Positions 52,291 through 63,339 of a DNA stretch of 64,000 bases are shown piece after piece. How positions within the stretch are numbered: the stretch's first letter is position 1; each line of letters opens with the position of its first letter. Source of the stretch: Rhodococcoides kroppenstedtii (GTDB taxonomy: Bacteria > Actinomycetota > Actinomycetes > Mycobacteriales > Mycobacteriaceae); assembly GCF_900111805.1 (NCBI RefSeq), contig NZ_FOJN01000002.1, forward strand, positions 372,001 to 436,000, given 5' to 3'. The position numbers and the translations under genes are program-made. The notes under the pieces are model-generated. The model did not search any database. It had not been told where the DNA came from and was given only the letters and a program-made list of their open reading frames with translations.

Positions 52291-53117
52291 CGTCGCTGGA
52301 CCTCGACCGGTTGGCGGCCGAGGCGCGGTTGCTGCTCGACGGTGTCCACGACCGCTTCCTGGCCGGGGTCGGCGCGCCCAGTGCCGTCGCCAAGGGGCCG
52401 GACGACTTCGCCACCGCCGTGGACCTCGAGCTGGAACGCCGCCTGACGGCCGAGCTCGAGGATCGCACCTCGATCCCCGTGCACGGTGAGGAGTTCGGCG
52501 GCCCCGATCTGGAGTCCGGTGCCGTGTGGGTGCTCGATCCGATCGACGGCACCTTCAACTATTCCTACGGATTACCCACGGCCGGAACGCTTCTCGCTCT
52601 GCTCGTCGACGGTCGGCCCGTGGTGGGCCTGACCTGGCTGCCGCTGTCCGGCCATCGTTTCTGGGCGGTCGACGGCGGGTCGGTCCACCGCGGCGACGAG
52701 GCGCTGCCCGCGCTGCAGCCGACCACTCTGGGGTCCTCCATGGTGGGATTCGGCGCCTTCAACGCCGACAGTCGCGGGCGCCTGCCCGGCGCGTACCGGC
52801 TGCAGATCCTCACCGAGCTCAGCCGGGTGTCCTCGCGCATCCGCATGCACGGCTCGACCGGTCTCGACCTCGCCTTCACCGCCGCGGGAACACTCGGAGC
52901 CTCCCTGGTGTTCGGTCACCACGCCTGGGACAACGCCGCCGGCGCGATGCTCGTCCGCGCCGCCGGCGGTGTCGTCACCGACCTCGCCGGCGAGGAGTGG
53001 ACCATCGCCTCGCGATCGGTCCTCGCCGCCGCCCCCGGTGTCCACGACGAGGTGCTCGACCTCGTGCGGGGTGTCGGCGACCCCGACGATCATCGTTCGA
53101 AAGGATCCCGCCCGTGA
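52287..53117 (+). CDS. impA: Inositol monophosphatase-family protein ImpA
   Basis: A 276-residue IMPase family protein with [24 protein letters not shown] and [15 protein letters not shown] metal motifs. M. tuberculosis impA (Rv1604) is in the same place between hisA and hisF. It may dephosphorylate inositol or sugar phosphates; it is a different enzyme from HisN at 20911. GTG overlaps priA; its TGA overlaps hisF. Confidence 0.88.
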   Translation: MTSLDLDRLAAEARLLLDGVHDRFLAGVGAPSAVAKGPDDFATAVDLELERRLTAELEDRTSIPVHGEEFGGPDLESGAVWVLDPIDGTFNYSYGLPTAGTLLALLVDGRPVVGLTWLPLSGHRFWAVDGGSVHRGDEALPALQPTTLGSSMVGFGAFNADSRGRLPGAYRLQILTELSRVSSRIRMHGSTGLDLAFTAAGTLGASLVFGHHAWDNAAGAMLVRAAGGVVTDLAGEEWTIASRSVLAAAPGVHDEVLDLVRGVGDPDDHRSKGSRP

Positions 53118-53887
53118 GCCTCGCCGTGCGCGTCATTCCGTGCCTCGACGTCGACGCCGGTCGTGTGGTCAAGGGCGTCAACTTCGCCGACCTCCGCGAC
53201 GCCGGCGATCCGGTGGAGTTGGCCGCGAAGTACGACGCCGAGGGTGCCGACGAGTTGACGTTCCTCGACGTCACGGCGTCGTCGGGCGGGCGGGCCACCA
53301 TGCTCGACGTGGTGACTCGGACCGCCGAGCAGGTCTTCATCCCGTTGACGGTCGGCGGCGGTGTCCGCAGCGTGCAGGACGTCGACGCCCTGCTGCGCGC
53401 CGGTGCGGACAAGGTGTCGGTCAACACGGCGGCGATCGCACGCCCGGAGTTGTTGCGCGAGCTGAGTTCTCGCTTCGGTTCGCAGTGCATCGTGCTGTCG
53501 GTCGACGCGCGGACGGTGCCGGAGGGCGAGGCGCCGACCCCGTCCGGGTGGGAGGTCACCACCCACGGCGGGCGGCGGGGGACCGGCATCGACGCCGTCG
53601 AGTGGGCGCAGCGGGGTGCCGAGCTCGGGGTCGGCGAGATCCTGCTCAACTCCATGGACGCGGACGGCACCAAGGCCGGTTTCGACCTGGCGATGATCCG
53701 CGCCGTGCGCGCGGCAGTGTCGGTGCCGGTGATCGCCAGCGGCGGCGCCGGAGCCGTGGAACACTTCGCGCCCGCCGTGCAGGCCGGGGCCGACGCGGTC
53801 CTGGCCGCCAGCGTCTTCCACTTCGGGGAGATGACCGTCGGCGACGTCAAGACCGCGATGCGCGGCGAGGGGGTGCCGGTTCGATGA
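53114..53887 (+). CDS. hisF: Imidazole glycerol phosphate synthase cyclase HisF
   Basis: A 257-residue barrel enzyme with [43 protein letters not shown] and the catalytic Asp residues D11 and D130-like in the VSVDA strand. GTG overlaps the impA stop. Confidence 0.95.
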   Translation: MSLAVRVIPCLDVDAGRVVKGVNFADLRDAGDPVELAAKYDAEGADELTFLDVTASSGGRATMLDVVTRTAEQVFIPLTVGGGVRSVQDVDALLRAGADKVSVNTAAIARPELLRELSSRFGSQCIVLSVDARTVPEGEAPTPSGWEVTTHGGRRGTGIDAVEWAQRGAELGVGEILLNSMDADGTKAGFDLAMIRAVRAAVSVPVIASGGAGAVEHFAPAVQAGADAVLAASVFHFGEMTVGDVKTAMRGEGVPVR

Positions 53888-54240
53888 GTACCCCCACTCT
53901 GGACCCGGCGATCGCCGCGAAGCTCAGGCGCACCGGGGACGGCTTGGTCTGCGCCGTCGCTCAGGAGCGCGGCACCGGCGACGTGCTCATGGTGGCGTGG
54001 ATGGACGACACCGCGCTGGCCATGACCCTGGCCACCCGCAAGGGCACCTACTGGTCACGCTCGCGCGGGGCGTACTGGGTGAAGGGCGAGACCTCGGGCC
54101 ACACGCAGTACGTGCACGAGGTGCGACTCGACTGCGACGGCGACACCGTGCTGCTCACGGTCGATCAGGAGGGCGGGGCCTGCCACACCGGCGACCACAC
54201 CTGCTTCGACGCGGACGTGTTGCTGTCCGACGACCGATAG
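53884..54240 (+). CDS. hisI: Phosphoribosyl-AMP cyclohydrolase HisI
   Basis: A 118-residue single-domain HisI (no fused HisE) with [42 protein letters not shown] and [12 protein letters not shown] zinc-binding cysteines. It hydrolyses the purine ring in histidine synthesis. It ends the his run; ATG overlaps hisF stop; convergent with the MarR gene. Confidence 0.95.
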   Translation: MSTPTLDPAIAAKLRRTGDGLVCAVAQERGTGDVLMVAWMDDTALAMTLATRKGTYWSRSRGAYWVKGETSGHTQYVHEVRLDCDGDTVLLTVDQEGGACHTGDHTCFDADVLLSDDR

Positions 54241-54256
54241 ACCCCCGCCGTCGCGC

Positions 54257-54730
54257 TCAGCGACGGCCGCGCGCGATCCCGGCGTCGAGAGTGTCCAACA
54301 ACGTGGTGCCGAGCTCGGTCAGGGTGCGCACCTGCTCGTCGTCGAGTCCGTCGAAGACCAGGGACTGCACGGTGTCGACGTGCCCCGGCGCCGTGTCGAC
54401 CACCTTCGCGTAGCCGGCGTCGGTCAGCACGGCCTGCGACCCCCGGACACCCGGCGTCGACTCCCGTCGCGCCCAGCCCGCCTTCTCGAGTTTCGTCATC
54501 ACGTGCGACAACCGGGAGAGCGAGGCGTTGGCGAAGTCCGCGAGCACCCGCAGTTGCAGTCGGCGATCGGGCGCCTCCGAGAGGGTGGACAGCACGAAGT
54601 AGTCGAAGTGCGTCAGTCCCGAGTCCCGTTGCAGCTGGGTGTCGAGCGCGGCCGGCAAACGGGTGGTGAACGCCACCAGGACCCGCCACGCCGTCTGCTG
54701 TTCGGCGGTCAGCCACCGCTTCTCTGCCAT
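54257..54730 (-). CDS. MarR-family transcriptional regulator
   Basis: A 157-residue winged helix protein with [52 protein letters not shown], the MarR reading head. ATG 54730 was chosen at [12 protein letters not shown]; upstream frame has no sense. It is divergent from trpE with 76 bp between; a 20-nt palindrome lies in that gap and may be its operator. The ligand is unknown. Confidence 0.85.
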   Translation of the reverse strand: MAEKRWLTAEQQTAWRVLVAFTTRLPAALDTQLQRDSGLTHFDYFVLSTLSEAPDRRLQLRVLADFANASLSRLSHVMTKLEKAGWARRESTPGVRGSQAVLTDAGYAKVVDTAPGHVDTVQSLVFDGLDDEQVRTLTELGTTLLDTLDAGIARGRR

Positions 54731-54759
54731 GCCGGTCAGTCTCGCACCGGCGCGAACGC

Positions 54760-54779
54760 CCGGGTGCCGTGGCACCCGG
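54760..54779. promoter_or_regulatory. Palindrome in the marR/trpE divide, candidate operator
   Basis: CCGGGTGCC-GT-GGCACCCGG is a perfect 9-bp inverted repeat, 27 nt before trpE. It lies upstream of the trpE -10 candidate GACAAT (54795-54800), where a MarR dimer could block both promoters. A terminator is unlikely since no gene ends into it. Confidence 0.55.
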
Positions 54780-54806
54780 AACGCCGCCACCCGGGACAAT
54801 GACCGC

Positions 54807-56351
54807 ATGTCCGTCACGACCGACCCCGTCGATGCCGCCACCACCTCGCGCGAGGTCTTCCGGCGCTTGGCCGCCGAGCACCGCGTCGTCCCCGTCACGC
54901 GAAAGGTGCTCGCCGACTCGGAGACTCCGCTGTCGGCCTACCGCAAGCTCGGGGCGGACCGACCGGGGACGTTTCTCCTCGAGTCCGCCGAGAACGGGCG
55001 GTCCTGGTCGCGGTGGTCCTTCATCGGCGCGGGCAGCCCGTCGGCGCTGACGGTGCGCGACGGCGAGGCGGTCTGGATGGGCGAGGTGCCCTCGGGTGCG
55101 CCGTCCGGTGGGCATCCCCTCGACGCGCTCGGGGCGACGCTGGAACTGCTGCGCAGCGAACGTCTCGCCGATCTACCGCCGCTGACCGGGGGCATGGTCG
55201 GCTACCTCGGGTACGACGCCGTGCGGTACATCGAACGGCTCCCCGAGACCACCGAGGACGATCTGCAGATCCCCGAGATGGTGATGCTGCTGGCCACCGA
55301 CCTCGCGGCCGTGGATCACCACGAAGGGGCGATCACGCTCATCGCGAACGCGGTGAACTGGAACGGCACCGACGAGCGAGTCGACGAGGCGTACGACGAC
55401 GCCGTCGCCCGGCTCGACCGGATGACCGCGGCGCTGTCGGCTCCCGCGGAGTCGACGGTGGCCGGGTTCTCCCGCCCCACTCCCGTCTACCGCCGCCAGC
55501 GCACGTCCGAGGGATTCGGCGCCGACGTCGAACGCCTGGTGTCGGAGATCGAGGCGGGCGAGGCATTCCAGGTTGTGCTCTCGCAGCGCTTCGAGATGGA
55601 CACCGAGGCTGCGCCGATCGACGTCTATCGCATGCTGCGCGCGTCGAACCCGAGCCCGTACATGTATCTGATGCACGTACCGGCGCCCGACGGGTCCACC
55701 GCGTTCTCCATCGTCGGGTCCAGCCCGGAATCGTTGGTCACCGTCGCTGACGGGGTGGCGACGACGCACCCGATCGCGGGAACCCGGTGGCGCGGGGCGA
55801 GCGAGGAGGACGACCTCCTGCTCGAGAAGGATCTCCTCGCGGACGAGAAGGAGAACTCCGAGCACCTCATGCTGGTCGATCTCGGCCGCAACGATCTCGG
55901 CCGCGTCTGCGAGCCCGGCACCGTGAAGGTCACCGACTACCGGCACGTCGAGCGGTACAGCCACGTCATGCACCTGGTCTCCACGGTCACCGGCCGGTTG
56001 GACGACGGGCGTCATGCGCTCGACGCCGTCCGCGCGTGCTTCCCGGCCGGCACGCTGTCCGGTGCACCGAAGGTGCGCGCGATGGAGCTGATCGACGAGC
56101 TCGAGCCGACCCGTCGCGGTGTCTACGGCGGCATCGTCGGTTACCTCGATTTCGCCGGCGACGCCGACACGGCGATCTGCATCCGTTCGGCGCTGATGAA
56201 GGACGGCACGGCGTTCGTCCAGGCGGGCGCCGGCGTGGTGGCCGATTCGGTGGCGGAGTACGAGGACACCGAGGCACGCAACAAGGCCATGGCCGTCCTG
56301 GGCGCCGTCGCGGCCGCGGAGACGGTGCGTCGATACGGGGACGACCGATGA
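54807..56351 (+). CDS. trpE: Anthranilate synthase component I TrpE
   Basis: A 514-residue chorismate-utilising enzyme with the C-terminal domain signature [43 protein letters not shown] and [24 protein letters not shown]. The trpG and trpD partners are not in this window. ATG 54807 lies 6 nt after GACAAT, a possible leaderless promoter. The stop overlaps the next gene (ATGA). Confidence 0.95.
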   Translation: MSVTTDPVDAATTSREVFRRLAAEHRVVPVTRKVLADSETPLSAYRKLGADRPGTFLLESAENGRSWSRWSFIGAGSPSALTVRDGEAVWMGEVPSGAPSGGHPLDALGATLELLRSERLADLPPLTGGMVGYLGYDAVRYIERLPETTEDDLQIPEMVMLLATDLAAVDHHEGAITLIANAVNWNGTDERVDEAYDDAVARLDRMTAALSAPAESTVAGFSRPTPVYRRQRTSEGFGADVERLVSEIEAGEAFQVVLSQRFEMDTEAAPIDVYRMLRASNPSPYMYLMHVPAPDGSTAFSIVGSSPESLVTVADGVATTHPIAGTRWRGASEEDDLLLEKDLLADEKENSEHLMLVDLGRNDLGRVCEPGTVKVTDYRHVERYSHVMHLVSTVTGRLDDGRHALDAVRACFPAGTLSGAPKVRAMELIDELEPTRRGVYGGIVGYLDFAGDADTAICIRSALMKDGTAFVQAGAGVVADSVAEYEDTEARNKAMAVLGAVAAAETVRRYGDDR

Positions 56352-57004
56352 GCACGTCGGCACGCCGGCCGCTCGCGGTGGCGGTCCTGCTGCTCGCGCT
56401 CGGTGCGGCCGCGTTGTGGGCGTCCTCGCGCGCCACGTGGGTGCGAGTGGTCAGCTCGGACGGCCTGGGCGAACCCCGCGTGGACTCGCTGCTGGGCGCG
56501 ACCTGGGCCGCCGCGACGACGCCGTTGGCGCTGGTGCTGATCGCCGCGATCGCCGCGACCTTCGCGGTACGGGGACGGTGGACGCTGGTGGTGGCCGCCG
56601 TGGTGGTGCTCGTCGCCGTCGCGGCCGCCGTTCCGGCGGTGACCCTGCTCGTGACGACGGTCGACCTCGGCCGAGCGGCGGCGCTCGCGGAACTGCCGGA
56701 CCGTGCCGAGGTGCTCTCGGCGGACGCGTCCCGGTGGCCCGCCGCGCTGGCCGCGCTGGGCTCGGTGCTGGCGCTCGTCGGTGCGGTGACGATCGCGCGG
56801 GCGGCCGGATCGACGCGCGGACTGTCCTCGCGGTACGACGCGCCGGCGGTGCGCCGGGAACGGGCCGGCAACGCGACCGCGGCAGGGGAGCGCTCCGGGA
56901 GCCCGGGGGACACGGGAGACGTCTCCGAGCGCGCGCTCTGGGACGCGCTCGACGCCGGTCGGGACCCGACCGCGCCGGACGCGACCGGGCCCGACCACAC
57001 CTGA
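56348..57004 (+). CDS. Tryptophan-biosynthesis-associated membrane protein
   Basis: A 218-residue protein of the family found between trpE and trpC in actinobacteria (M. tuberculosis Rv1610). It has four membrane segments: [55 protein letters not shown] and [21 protein letters not shown], with a charged 70-residue tail. The exact role is unknown. ATG overlaps the trpE stop. Confidence 0.85.
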   Translation: MSTSARRPLAVAVLLLALGAAALWASSRATWVRVVSSDGLGEPRVDSLLGATWAAATTPLALVLIAAIAATFAVRGRWTLVVAAVVVLVAVAAAVPAVTLLVTTVDLGRAAALAELPDRAEVLSADASRWPAALAALGSVLALVGAVTIARAAGSTRGLSSRYDAPAVRRERAGNATAAGERSGSPGDTGDVSERALWDALDAGRDPTAPDATGPDHT

Positions 57005-57069
57005 CGAGAGACGATCCGGACCACCCGGACACCCAGTGGCCGTGGCCGTTCCGGGGGCCTCTAGGCTCT

Positions 57070-57103
57070 GTGCGTGGATGAGCCACACCTCACATCCACG
57101 CAC
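57070..57103 (+). promoter_or_regulatory. Hairpin at the 5' end of the trpC mRNA
   Basis: An 11-bp perfect stem, GTGCGTGGATG with CATCCACGCAC, and a 12-nt loop, directly after TAGGCT (57062-57067), a candidate -10 box. It ends 7 nt before the AAAGGACG ribosome site of trpC. The second stem arm contains codons reading from an in-frame ATG 57078 that includes one Trp codon (TGG 57105-57107). Confidence 0.55.
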
Positions 57104-57128
57104 CTGGCGAAAGGACGCGGGGGACACG

Positions 57129-57938
57129 ATGACCGTTCTCGACTCGATCCTCGACGGCGTTCGCGCCGACGCGGCGGCCCGTGAGGCAGTCGTCGATTTC
57201 GCCAGCGTGAAGAAGGCTGCCGCCGCCGCGCGGCCGCCGTTGGACGCCGCCGCCGCCCTGGCCGAGGACGGCATCGCCGTCATCGCCGAGGTCAAGCGCG
57301 CCAGCCCGTCCAAGGGTGCGCTCGCCGACATTCCGGACCCGGCGGTGCTCGCCGGGGCGTACGAGGAGGGCGGCGCTCGGGTCATCAGCGTGCTTACCGA
57401 GGAACGGCGGTTCCGTGGCTCGCTCGCCGATCTCGACGCGGTCCGTCGCGCCGTGGACATCCCCGTGCTGCGCAAGGACTTCATCGTCGGCCCGTACCAG
57501 ATCCACGAGGCGCGGGCGCACGGCGCGGACATGATTCTGCTGATCGTCGCGGCGCTCGAACAGGACGCGTTGGTCTCGCTGCTCGATCGCACCGAGTCGC
57601 TCGGGATGACGCCGCTCGTCGAGGTGCACACGGAGGAGGAGGCGGACCGGGCACTCGAGGCCGGCGCCACCGTCATCGGAGTCAACGCCCGCAATCTCAA
57701 GACGCTCGAGGTCGATCAGGACACGTTCGCGCGCATCGCGCCGGGGCTGCCGTCCAACATCGTCCGCGTCGCCGAGTCCGGGGTGAAGGGGACCGCGGAC
57801 CTCCTGGCGTACGCGGGCGCGGGTGCCGACGCCGTGCTCGTCGGCGAGGGCCTGGTCACCAGCGGGGATCCCCGGACCGCGGTGCGTGACCTGGTGGCCG
57901 CGGGGACGCATCCGTCCTGCCCCAAGCCTCGCCGCTGA
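57129..57938 (+). CDS. trpC: Indole-3-glycerol phosphate synthase TrpC
   Basis: A 269-residue barrel enzyme with [57 protein letters not shown] and [28 protein letters not shown]. Start ATG 57129 fits the family N-terminus (MTVLDSIL); an in-frame ATG at 57078 would add 17 residues. Confidence 0.95.
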   Translation: MTVLDSILDGVRADAAAREAVVDFASVKKAAAAARPPLDAAAALAEDGIAVIAEVKRASPSKGALADIPDPAVLAGAYEEGGARVISVLTEERRFRGSLADLDAVRRAVDIPVLRKDFIVGPYQIHEARAHGADMILLIVAALEQDALVSLLDRTESLGMTPLVEVHTEEEADRALEAGATVIGVNARNLKTLEVDQDTFARIAPGLPSNIVRVAESGVKGTADLLAYAGAGADAVLVGEGLVTSGDPRTAVRDLVAAGTHPSCPKPRR

Positions 57939-57941
57939 CCT

Positions 57942-57959
57942 CACCCGACTCGTCGGGTG
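57942..57959 (+). terminator. Small hairpin between trpC and trpB
   Basis: CACCCGA-CTCG-TCGGGTG, a 7-bp stem, right after the trpC stop; no U tract, so termination would be weak. Confidence 0.35.
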
Positions 57960-57985
57960 GGCGCGCCATCGGGCAGACTCGTGGA

Positions 57986-59260
57986 GTGATTATCTCTGCG
58001 CCCGGGCGGAACCCGCTCCCCGTGTCCAGCGACGGGTTGACCGATCGCACGACTCACGATCCGGACCTCGGCGGCCACTTCGGCAAGTACGGCGGCCGGT
58101 ACGTCCCCGAGGCTCTGATGGGTGTGATCGACGAGGTCACCACCGAGTACACGAAGGCTCGCGCGGACCGTGACTTCCTCGCCGAACTGGACCGCCTGCA
58201 GCGGGACTACACCGGCCGTCCGTCCCCGATCTTCGAGGCCCGCGGCCTCGCCGCGCACGCCGGGGGCGCCCGGATCCTGCTCAAGCGGGAGGACCTGAAC
58301 CACACCGGGTCGCACAAGATCAACAACGTGCTGGGCCAGGTCCTGCTGGCCAAGCGCATGGGCAAGACGCGTGTCATCGCCGAGACCGGCGCCGGGCAGC
58401 ACGGCGTCGCCACGGCCACCGCGTGCGCACTGCTCGGTCTCGAGTGCGTCGTCTACATGGGCGAGGTCGACACCGAGCGGCAGGCCCTCAACGTCGCCCG
58501 CATGAAGCTGCTCGGGTCGGACGTCGTCGCGGTCACCAGCGGCTCCCGCACTCTGAAGGACGCGATCAACGAGGCGCTGCGCGATTGGGTCACCAACGCC
58601 GACGGCACCTACTACTGCTTCGGCACCGTCGCCGGCCCGCACCCGTTCCCGATGATGGTCCGCGATTTCCAGCGCATCATCGGCCTCGAGGCGCGCGCGC
58701 AGGTGCTGAACACCCTCGGTCGGTTGCCCGACGCCGTCGCCGCCTGTGTCGGCGGAGGGTCCAATGCGATCGGCATCTTCCACGCCTTCATCGACGATCC
58801 GGGTGTTCGACTGGTGGGCCTGGAGGCGGCCGGCGACGGAGTCGAGACCGGCCGACACGCCGCGACGATCGGTGCCGGTTCGCCCGGTGCACTGCACGGC
58901 GCGTTCTCCTACCTCCTGCAGGACGAGGACGGCCAGACGGTCGAGTCCCACTCGATCTCCGCCGGACTGGACTACCCGGGCGTCGGTCCCGAGCATTCGT
59001 ACCTCAACGACATCGGTCGCGCCGAGTACCGTCCGGTCACCGACGCCGAGGCCATGGACGCCTTCCGTCTGCTCAGTCGCACCGAGGGCATCATCCCGGC
59101 CATCGAATCCGCGCACGCGGTCGCGGGCGCGCTGGTCCTCGGACGCGAGCTCGGCGAGGGTGCGGTGATCCTGGTCAACCTGTCCGGTCGTGGCGACAAG
59201 GACGTCGACACCGCCGCCACCTACTTCGGCATCCTGGACGAGAAGGGCAACATCCGGTGA
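57986..59260 (+). CDS. trpB: Tryptophan synthase beta subunit TrpB
   Basis: A 424-residue PLP enzyme: HTGSHKINN (the Schiff-base Lys), [17 protein letters not shown] and [15 protein letters not shown] (phosphate loop). GTG 57986 with CAGACT (57974-57979) 6 nt upstream, a candidate -10 box. Its stop overlaps trpA by 4 nt. Confidence 0.95.
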   Translation: MIISAPGRNPLPVSSDGLTDRTTHDPDLGGHFGKYGGRYVPEALMGVIDEVTTEYTKARADRDFLAELDRLQRDYTGRPSPIFEARGLAAHAGGARILLKREDLNHTGSHKINNVLGQVLLAKRMGKTRVIAETGAGQHGVATATACALLGLECVVYMGEVDTERQALNVARMKLLGSDVVAVTSGSRTLKDAINEALRDWVTNADGTYYCFGTVAGPHPFPMMVRDFQRIIGLEARAQVLNTLGRLPDAVAACVGGGSNAIGIFHAFIDDPGVRLVGLEAAGDGVETGRHAATIGAGSPGALHGAFSYLLQDEDGQTVESHSISAGLDYPGVGPEHSYLNDIGRAEYRPVTDAEAMDAFRLLSRTEGIIPAIESAHAVAGALVLGRELGEGAVILVNLSGRGDKDVDTAATYFGILDEKGNIR

Positions 59261-60090
59261 GCGAGACTCCCACTCCCATTCCGGTGCACGCGGGTCCGGC
59301 TCGGCTGGATCGCGTCTTCGAGGCCACGCGTGGGGAGGGCCGGGCGGCGTTGGTCGGCTATCTGCCCGCCGGGTTCCCGACGGTGGCCGGGTCCGTGGAC
59401 GCGGTCCGCGCGCTCGTCGAGTCCGGGTGCGACATCGTCGAGGTCGGGGTGCCCTACTCCGACCCGGTGATGGACGGCCCCACCATCGCCGCCGCGGCGG
59501 GCACCGCCTTGGCCAACGGTGCGCGCGTGCGCGACGTCTTCACCGTCGTCGAGGCCGTCGCGGAGGCCGGGGGCGCCGCCGTCGTCATGACCTACTGGAA
59601 CCCGGTCATGAAGTACGGCGTCGACCGCTTCGCCGCCGATCTCGCGTCGGCCGGTGGCCTCGGCATGATCACGCCCGATCTCATTCCCGACGAGGCGGGG
59701 GACTGGCTGCAGGCGTCCGACGACCATCACCTAGACCGCATTTTCCTCGTCGCGCCGTCGTCCACCGAGGAGCGCCTCTCGCGGACCGTGCAGTCGTCGT
59801 CCGGCTTCGTGTACGCCGCGTCGACCATGGGTGTGACCGGTGCCCGCGACGCCGTCTCGTCGGCTGCGCCGGAGCTCGCCGCTCGCATTCGCGTGCACTC
59901 CGACATCCCGATCGGCATCGGTCTCGGCGTGCGGTCCGGTGAGCAGGCCGCGGAGATCGCCGCCTACGCGGACGCCGTGATCGTGGGATCCGCTCTGGTC
60001 TCGGCCGTGGACGAGGGGTCGGGAGCCGTGGCGTCGCTGACCGAGGAACTCGCCCGCGGCGTGCGCTTGGCAGCGGAGTCCGGTCGATGA
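59257..60090 (+). CDS. trpA: Tryptophan synthase alpha subunit TrpA
   Basis: A 277-residue barrel enzyme with [28 protein letters not shown] (catalytic Glu and Asp), [11 protein letters not shown] and [18 protein letters not shown] overlaps trpB stop, and its TGA overlaps the lgt ATG. Confidence 0.95.
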   Translation: MSETPTPIPVHAGPARLDRVFEATRGEGRAALVGYLPAGFPTVAGSVDAVRALVESGCDIVEVGVPYSDPVMDGPTIAAAAGTALANGARVRDVFTVVEAVAEAGGAAVVMTYWNPVMKYGVDRFAADLASAGGLGMITPDLIPDEAGDWLQASDDHHLDRIFLVAPSSTEERLSRTVQSSSGFVYAASTMGVTGARDAVSSAAPELAARIRVHSDIPIGIGLGVRSGEQAAEIAAYADAVIVGSALVSAVDEGSGAVASLTEELARGVRLAAESGR

Positions 60091-61145
60091 CCGCGGCGTC
60101 GTTCCCCGTCGCGGGCGCTCCACTCGGGACCACCTCGCTGCTCGCGTACATTCCCAGTCCGCCCCAGGGCGTCTGGTACGTCGGGCCGTTGGCGCTGCGC
60201 GCCTACGCCCTGTTCATCATCATCGGCATCGTCGTCGCCATCGTGTGGGGCGATCGCCGGTGGGTCGCCCGCGGGGGCGACAAGGGCACGGTGCTCGACG
60301 TCGCCGTCTGGGCGGTGCCCTTCGGCCTGATCGGCGGCCGGCTCTACCACGTGATCACCGACGCGCCGACGTACTTCGGCGAGGGTGGCAACCCGGTCGA
60401 CGCCCTCAAGATCTGGCAGGGCGGCCTCGGTATCTGGGGTGCGGTGTTGCTGGGCGGCGTCGGTGCGTGGATCGCCTGCCGTCGTCGCGGCATCCCGCTG
60501 CCCGCCTTCGGTGACGCCGTCGCACCGCCGATCCTGCTGGCCCAGGCCATCGGCCGCATCGGCAACTACTTCAACCAGGAGCTCTACGGCCGGGAGACCA
60601 CCCTGCCGTGGGGCCTCGAGATCTACCAGCGGGTCGACGCGAACGGTCGCGTGGATTCCCTCGCCGGGGTCTCGACCGGTCTGGTCGAGCGGGTCGTCCA
60701 CCCGACGTTCCTCTACGAGCTGCTGTGGAACGTCGTCGTGGTGATCCTGCTGGTGATCGTGGACCGCCGGTTCCGCCTCGGCCACGGGCGCGTGTTCGCC
60801 CTCTACGTCGCGGGGTACTGCGCGGGCCGGTTCGTCATCGAGTTGATGCGCACCGACTACGCCACGCTGATCGGCGGCATCCGGGTGAACTCCTTCACGT
60901 CGGGCATCGTGTTCCTGCTCGCCGCCGCGTACGTGGTGCTCGCGCGCAAGGGGCGCGAGGACCCGGCGACGCTGGCGACGACGGACCGCACCCCGGTCGA
61001 GCCCGAGGACAAGGACACGGACGGGGACCGGACCGGGTCCGACGACACCGTGACCGCCGGAGCGGCGCCCGAGTCGTCGGGCGAGCAGAAGGCGAGCCCG
61101 CACAAGTCCGGTCAGCAGGAATCGAGCACACAGGAGCCGTCGTGA
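60087..61145 (+). CDS. lgt: Prolipoprotein diacylglyceryl transferase Lgt
   Basis: A 352-residue membrane enzyme, about seven TMs, with the signature RIGNYFNQELYGRETTLPWG. It adds diacylglycerol to the lipobox Cys of lipoproteins. The C-terminal 60 residues form a polar, disordered tail (Asp, Glu, Thr, Ser-rich), longer than in E. coli Lgt. ATG overlaps trpA. Confidence 0.95.
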   Translation: MTAASFPVAGAPLGTTSLLAYIPSPPQGVWYVGPLALRAYALFIIIGIVVAIVWGDRRWVARGGDKGTVLDVAVWAVPFGLIGGRLYHVITDAPTYFGEGGNPVDALKIWQGGLGIWGAVLLGGVGAWIACRRRGIPLPAFGDAVAPPILLAQAIGRIGNYFNQELYGRETTLPWGLEIYQRVDANGRVDSLAGVSTGLVERVVHPTFLYELLWNVVVVILLVIVDRRFRLGHGRVFALYVAGYCAGRFVIELMRTDYATLIGGIRVNSFTSGIVFLLAAAYVVLARKGREDPATLATTDRTPVEPEDKDTDGDRTGSDDTVTAGAAPESSGEQKASPHKSGQQESSTQEPS

Positions 61146-61795
61146 GCGAGCCCTACGACCGCTATCGGCCGGACGAGACACAGGACACCCAGCACTACCG
61201 TCCGAACCTGCAGAAGGGGGCCGACGGCTCCGCGTCCGAAGCCCCGGCGGGGTCGGGATCGTGGGGCGACACGAGCGGCGATTCGGGGACGTACCCGTCC
61301 TACCCGCCGCTGCCCGAGTACGGCGTCTCCCAGCAGGAATCTCCTCAGCAGGAATCCCGTCAGCAGGGGTTTCCGCAGTACGGGACCCAGCAGTACGGAC
61401 AGCCCAACCCGTACGCCTCGAACCAGTACGCCTCGAACCCCTACGCTCCGCCACCGTTCGGCGGGTGGGTCGACCCGTCGGCCCCGTACGGCCGTCACCA
61501 GCAGACCGGTGAGCCGTACGGCGAGAAGTCGAAGGTGGTGGCGGGCCTGCTGCAGCTCGTGCCCCTGGTGTTCGCGCTGCCGCTCGGTATCGGACGGTTC
61601 TACATGGGGACCAACGCCGTCGCGATCGCGCAGCTGTCGGTGTTCGTGGTCGGCGTTCTGCTGTGCCTGACGATCATCGGCATCGTGTTCGGTCTTCCGC
61701 TGCTCGTCATCGGGTGGTTGTGGTGCTTGGTCGACGGCATCGTCGTCCTGGCGGGGACGCCGCGTGACGGCGCCGGGCGGCTGTTGCGGCCCTGA
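61142..61795 (+). CDS. TM2-domain protein with Gln/Pro/Tyr-rich N-terminus
   Basis: A 217-residue protein. The first about 130 residues are disordered and rich in Gln, Pro, Tyr and Ser, including repeated QQES/QQ and two copies of PYASNQYASN-like units. The C-terminal part is a TM2 domain: VVAGLLQLVPLVFALPLGIGRFYMG and a second helix around TIIGIVFGLPLLVIGWLWCLVDGIVVL. The function is unknown. GTG overlaps the lgt stop. Confidence 0.82.
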   Translation: MSEPYDRYRPDETQDTQHYRPNLQKGADGSASEAPAGSGSWGDTSGDSGTYPSYPPLPEYGVSQQESPQQESRQQGFPQYGTQQYGQPNPYASNQYASNPYAPPPFGGWVDPSAPYGRHQQTGEPYGEKSKVVAGLLQLVPLVFALPLGIGRFYMGTNAVAIAQLSVFVVGVLLCLTIIGIVFGLPLLVIGWLWCLVDGIVVLAGTPRDGAGRLLRP

Positions 61796-61907
61796 TCGCC
61801 GGCGATTGCCCCAACCGCACACGGCGGGCGGATGAACTACTGGTCGGTAGCCTCTTTGTCAAGACATATCCGCCGTGCGGCGATGGAGAACCGGGTCCCG
61901 GTACGGC

Positions 61908-61913
61908 TAGGCT
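61908..61913 (+). promoter_or_regulatory. -10 box for a probably leaderless pyk transcript
   Basis: TAGGCT stands 7 nt before GTG 61921; no ribosome site between. Confidence 0.5.
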
Positions 61914-61920
61914 GAGGCGT

Positions 61921-63339
61921 GTGAGCCGACGGACGAAGATCGTATGCACCCTGGGACCAGCCACCGCGAGCGACGAGAAGATCAAGGATCTCGTCGAGAG
62001 CGGAATGGACGTGGCTCGTCTGAACTTCAGCCACGGTGAGCACGCCGACCACGAGGCGAACTACCAGCGCGTGCGCGCGGCGTCCAACGCCACCGGCAAG
62101 GCCGTCGGCATTCTCGCCGACCTGCAGGGTCCCAAGATCCGCCTGGGACGATTCGCCGAGGGGCGCACCACGTGGGCCAACGGCGAGCAGGTGCGCATCA
62201 CGGTCGAGGAGTGCGAGGGTTCGCACGATCGCGTGTCGACCACCTACAAGGAATTGGCGCAGGACGCGCAGCCCGGTGACCGCCTGCTGGTCGACGACGG
62301 CAAGGTCGGGCTCGTCGTGACCGGCGTCGAAGGCAACGACGTGGTCTGCCGCGTGGTCGAGGGCGGTCCCGTCAGCAACAACAAGGGCGTGTCCCTGCCC
62401 GGCATGAACGTGTCGGTGCCGGCGCTGTCGGAGAAGGACATCGCCGACCTCGAGTTCGCCCTCGAGCTCGGTGTCGACTTCATCGCGCTGTCCTTCGTGC
62501 GGTCGCCCGCGGACATCGAGTTGGTCCACGAGGTCATGGATCGCGTCGGTCGCCGGGTGCCGGTGATCGCGAAGCTCGAGAAGCCGGAGGCCGTCGACAA
62601 CCTCGAGGCCATCGTGCTCGCCTTCGACGCCGTCATGGTCGCCCGCGGTGACCTCGGCGTGGAGTTGCCGCTCGAGCAGGTGCCGCTGGTGCAGAAGCGC
62701 GCCATCCAGATCGCGCGCGCCAACGCGAAGCCGGTCATCGTCGCCACCCAGATGCTCGAGTCGATGATCGAGAATTCCCGGCCCACGCGTGCCGAGGCCT
62801 CGGACGTCGCCAACGCCGTGCTCGACGGCACCGACGCCGTGATGCTGTCCGGCGAGACGTCGGTGGGCAAGTTCGTCATGGAGACGGTGCGGACCATGGC
62901 GCGCATCGTCGAGACCGTCGAGATGGAGGGCGACGCGGTTCCGCAGTTGTCCCACATTCCGCGCACCAAGCGCGGTGTCATCTCCTACGCGGCGCGCGAC
63001 ATCGGCGAGCGCCTCGACGCCCGGGCGCTGGTGGCGTTCACGCAGTCCGGCGACACGGTCCGCCGCATGGCGCGCCTGCACTCGCGACTGCCGCTGCTGG
63101 CGTTCACCTCGATCCCGGAGGTGCGGAGTCAGTTGGCTCTGACGTGGGGCACCGAGACCTTCCTGGTGCCGTTCGTCGAGACCACCGACGGGATGGTCGT
63201 CGAGGTCGACAAGGCCCTGCTCCAACTCGATCGGTACAACCGCGGTGACCAGGTGGTCATCGTCGCCGGGGCGCCCCCCGGCACGGTAGGCTCCACCAAC
63301 TTGATCCACGTGCATCGAATCGGAGAAGAGGACCGCTGA
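61921..63339 (+). CDS. pyk: Pyruvate kinase
   Basis: A 472-residue enzyme converting phosphoenolpyruvate and ADP to pyruvate and ATP. It has RTKIVCTLGPATASDEKI, LNFSHGEH, IAKLEKPEAVDNLE, MVARGDLGVELP and ATQMLESMIENSRPTRAEASDVANAVLDGTDAVMLSGE. The C-terminal regulatory domain is present. GTG 61921. In M. tuberculosis pykA (Rv1617) is likewise followed by tesB1. Confidence 0.96.
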   Translation: MSRRTKIVCTLGPATASDEKIKDLVESGMDVARLNFSHGEHADHEANYQRVRAASNATGKAVGILADLQGPKIRLGRFAEGRTTWANGEQVRITVEECEGSHDRVSTTYKELAQDAQPGDRLLVDDGKVGLVVTGVEGNDVVCRVVEGGPVSNNKGVSLPGMNVSVPALSEKDIADLEFALELGVDFIALSFVRSPADIELVHEVMDRVGRRVPVIAKLEKPEAVDNLEAIVLAFDAVMVARGDLGVELPLEQVPLVQKRAIQIARANAKPVIVATQMLESMIENSRPTRAEASDVANAVLDGTDAVMLSGETSVGKFVMETVRTMARIVETVEMEGDAVPQLSHIPRTKRGVISYAARDIGERLDARALVAFTQSGDTVRRMARLHSRLPLLAFTSIPEVRSQLALTWGTETFLVPFVETTDGMVVEVDKALLQLDRYNRGDQVVIVAGAPPGTVGSTNLIHVHRIGEEDR

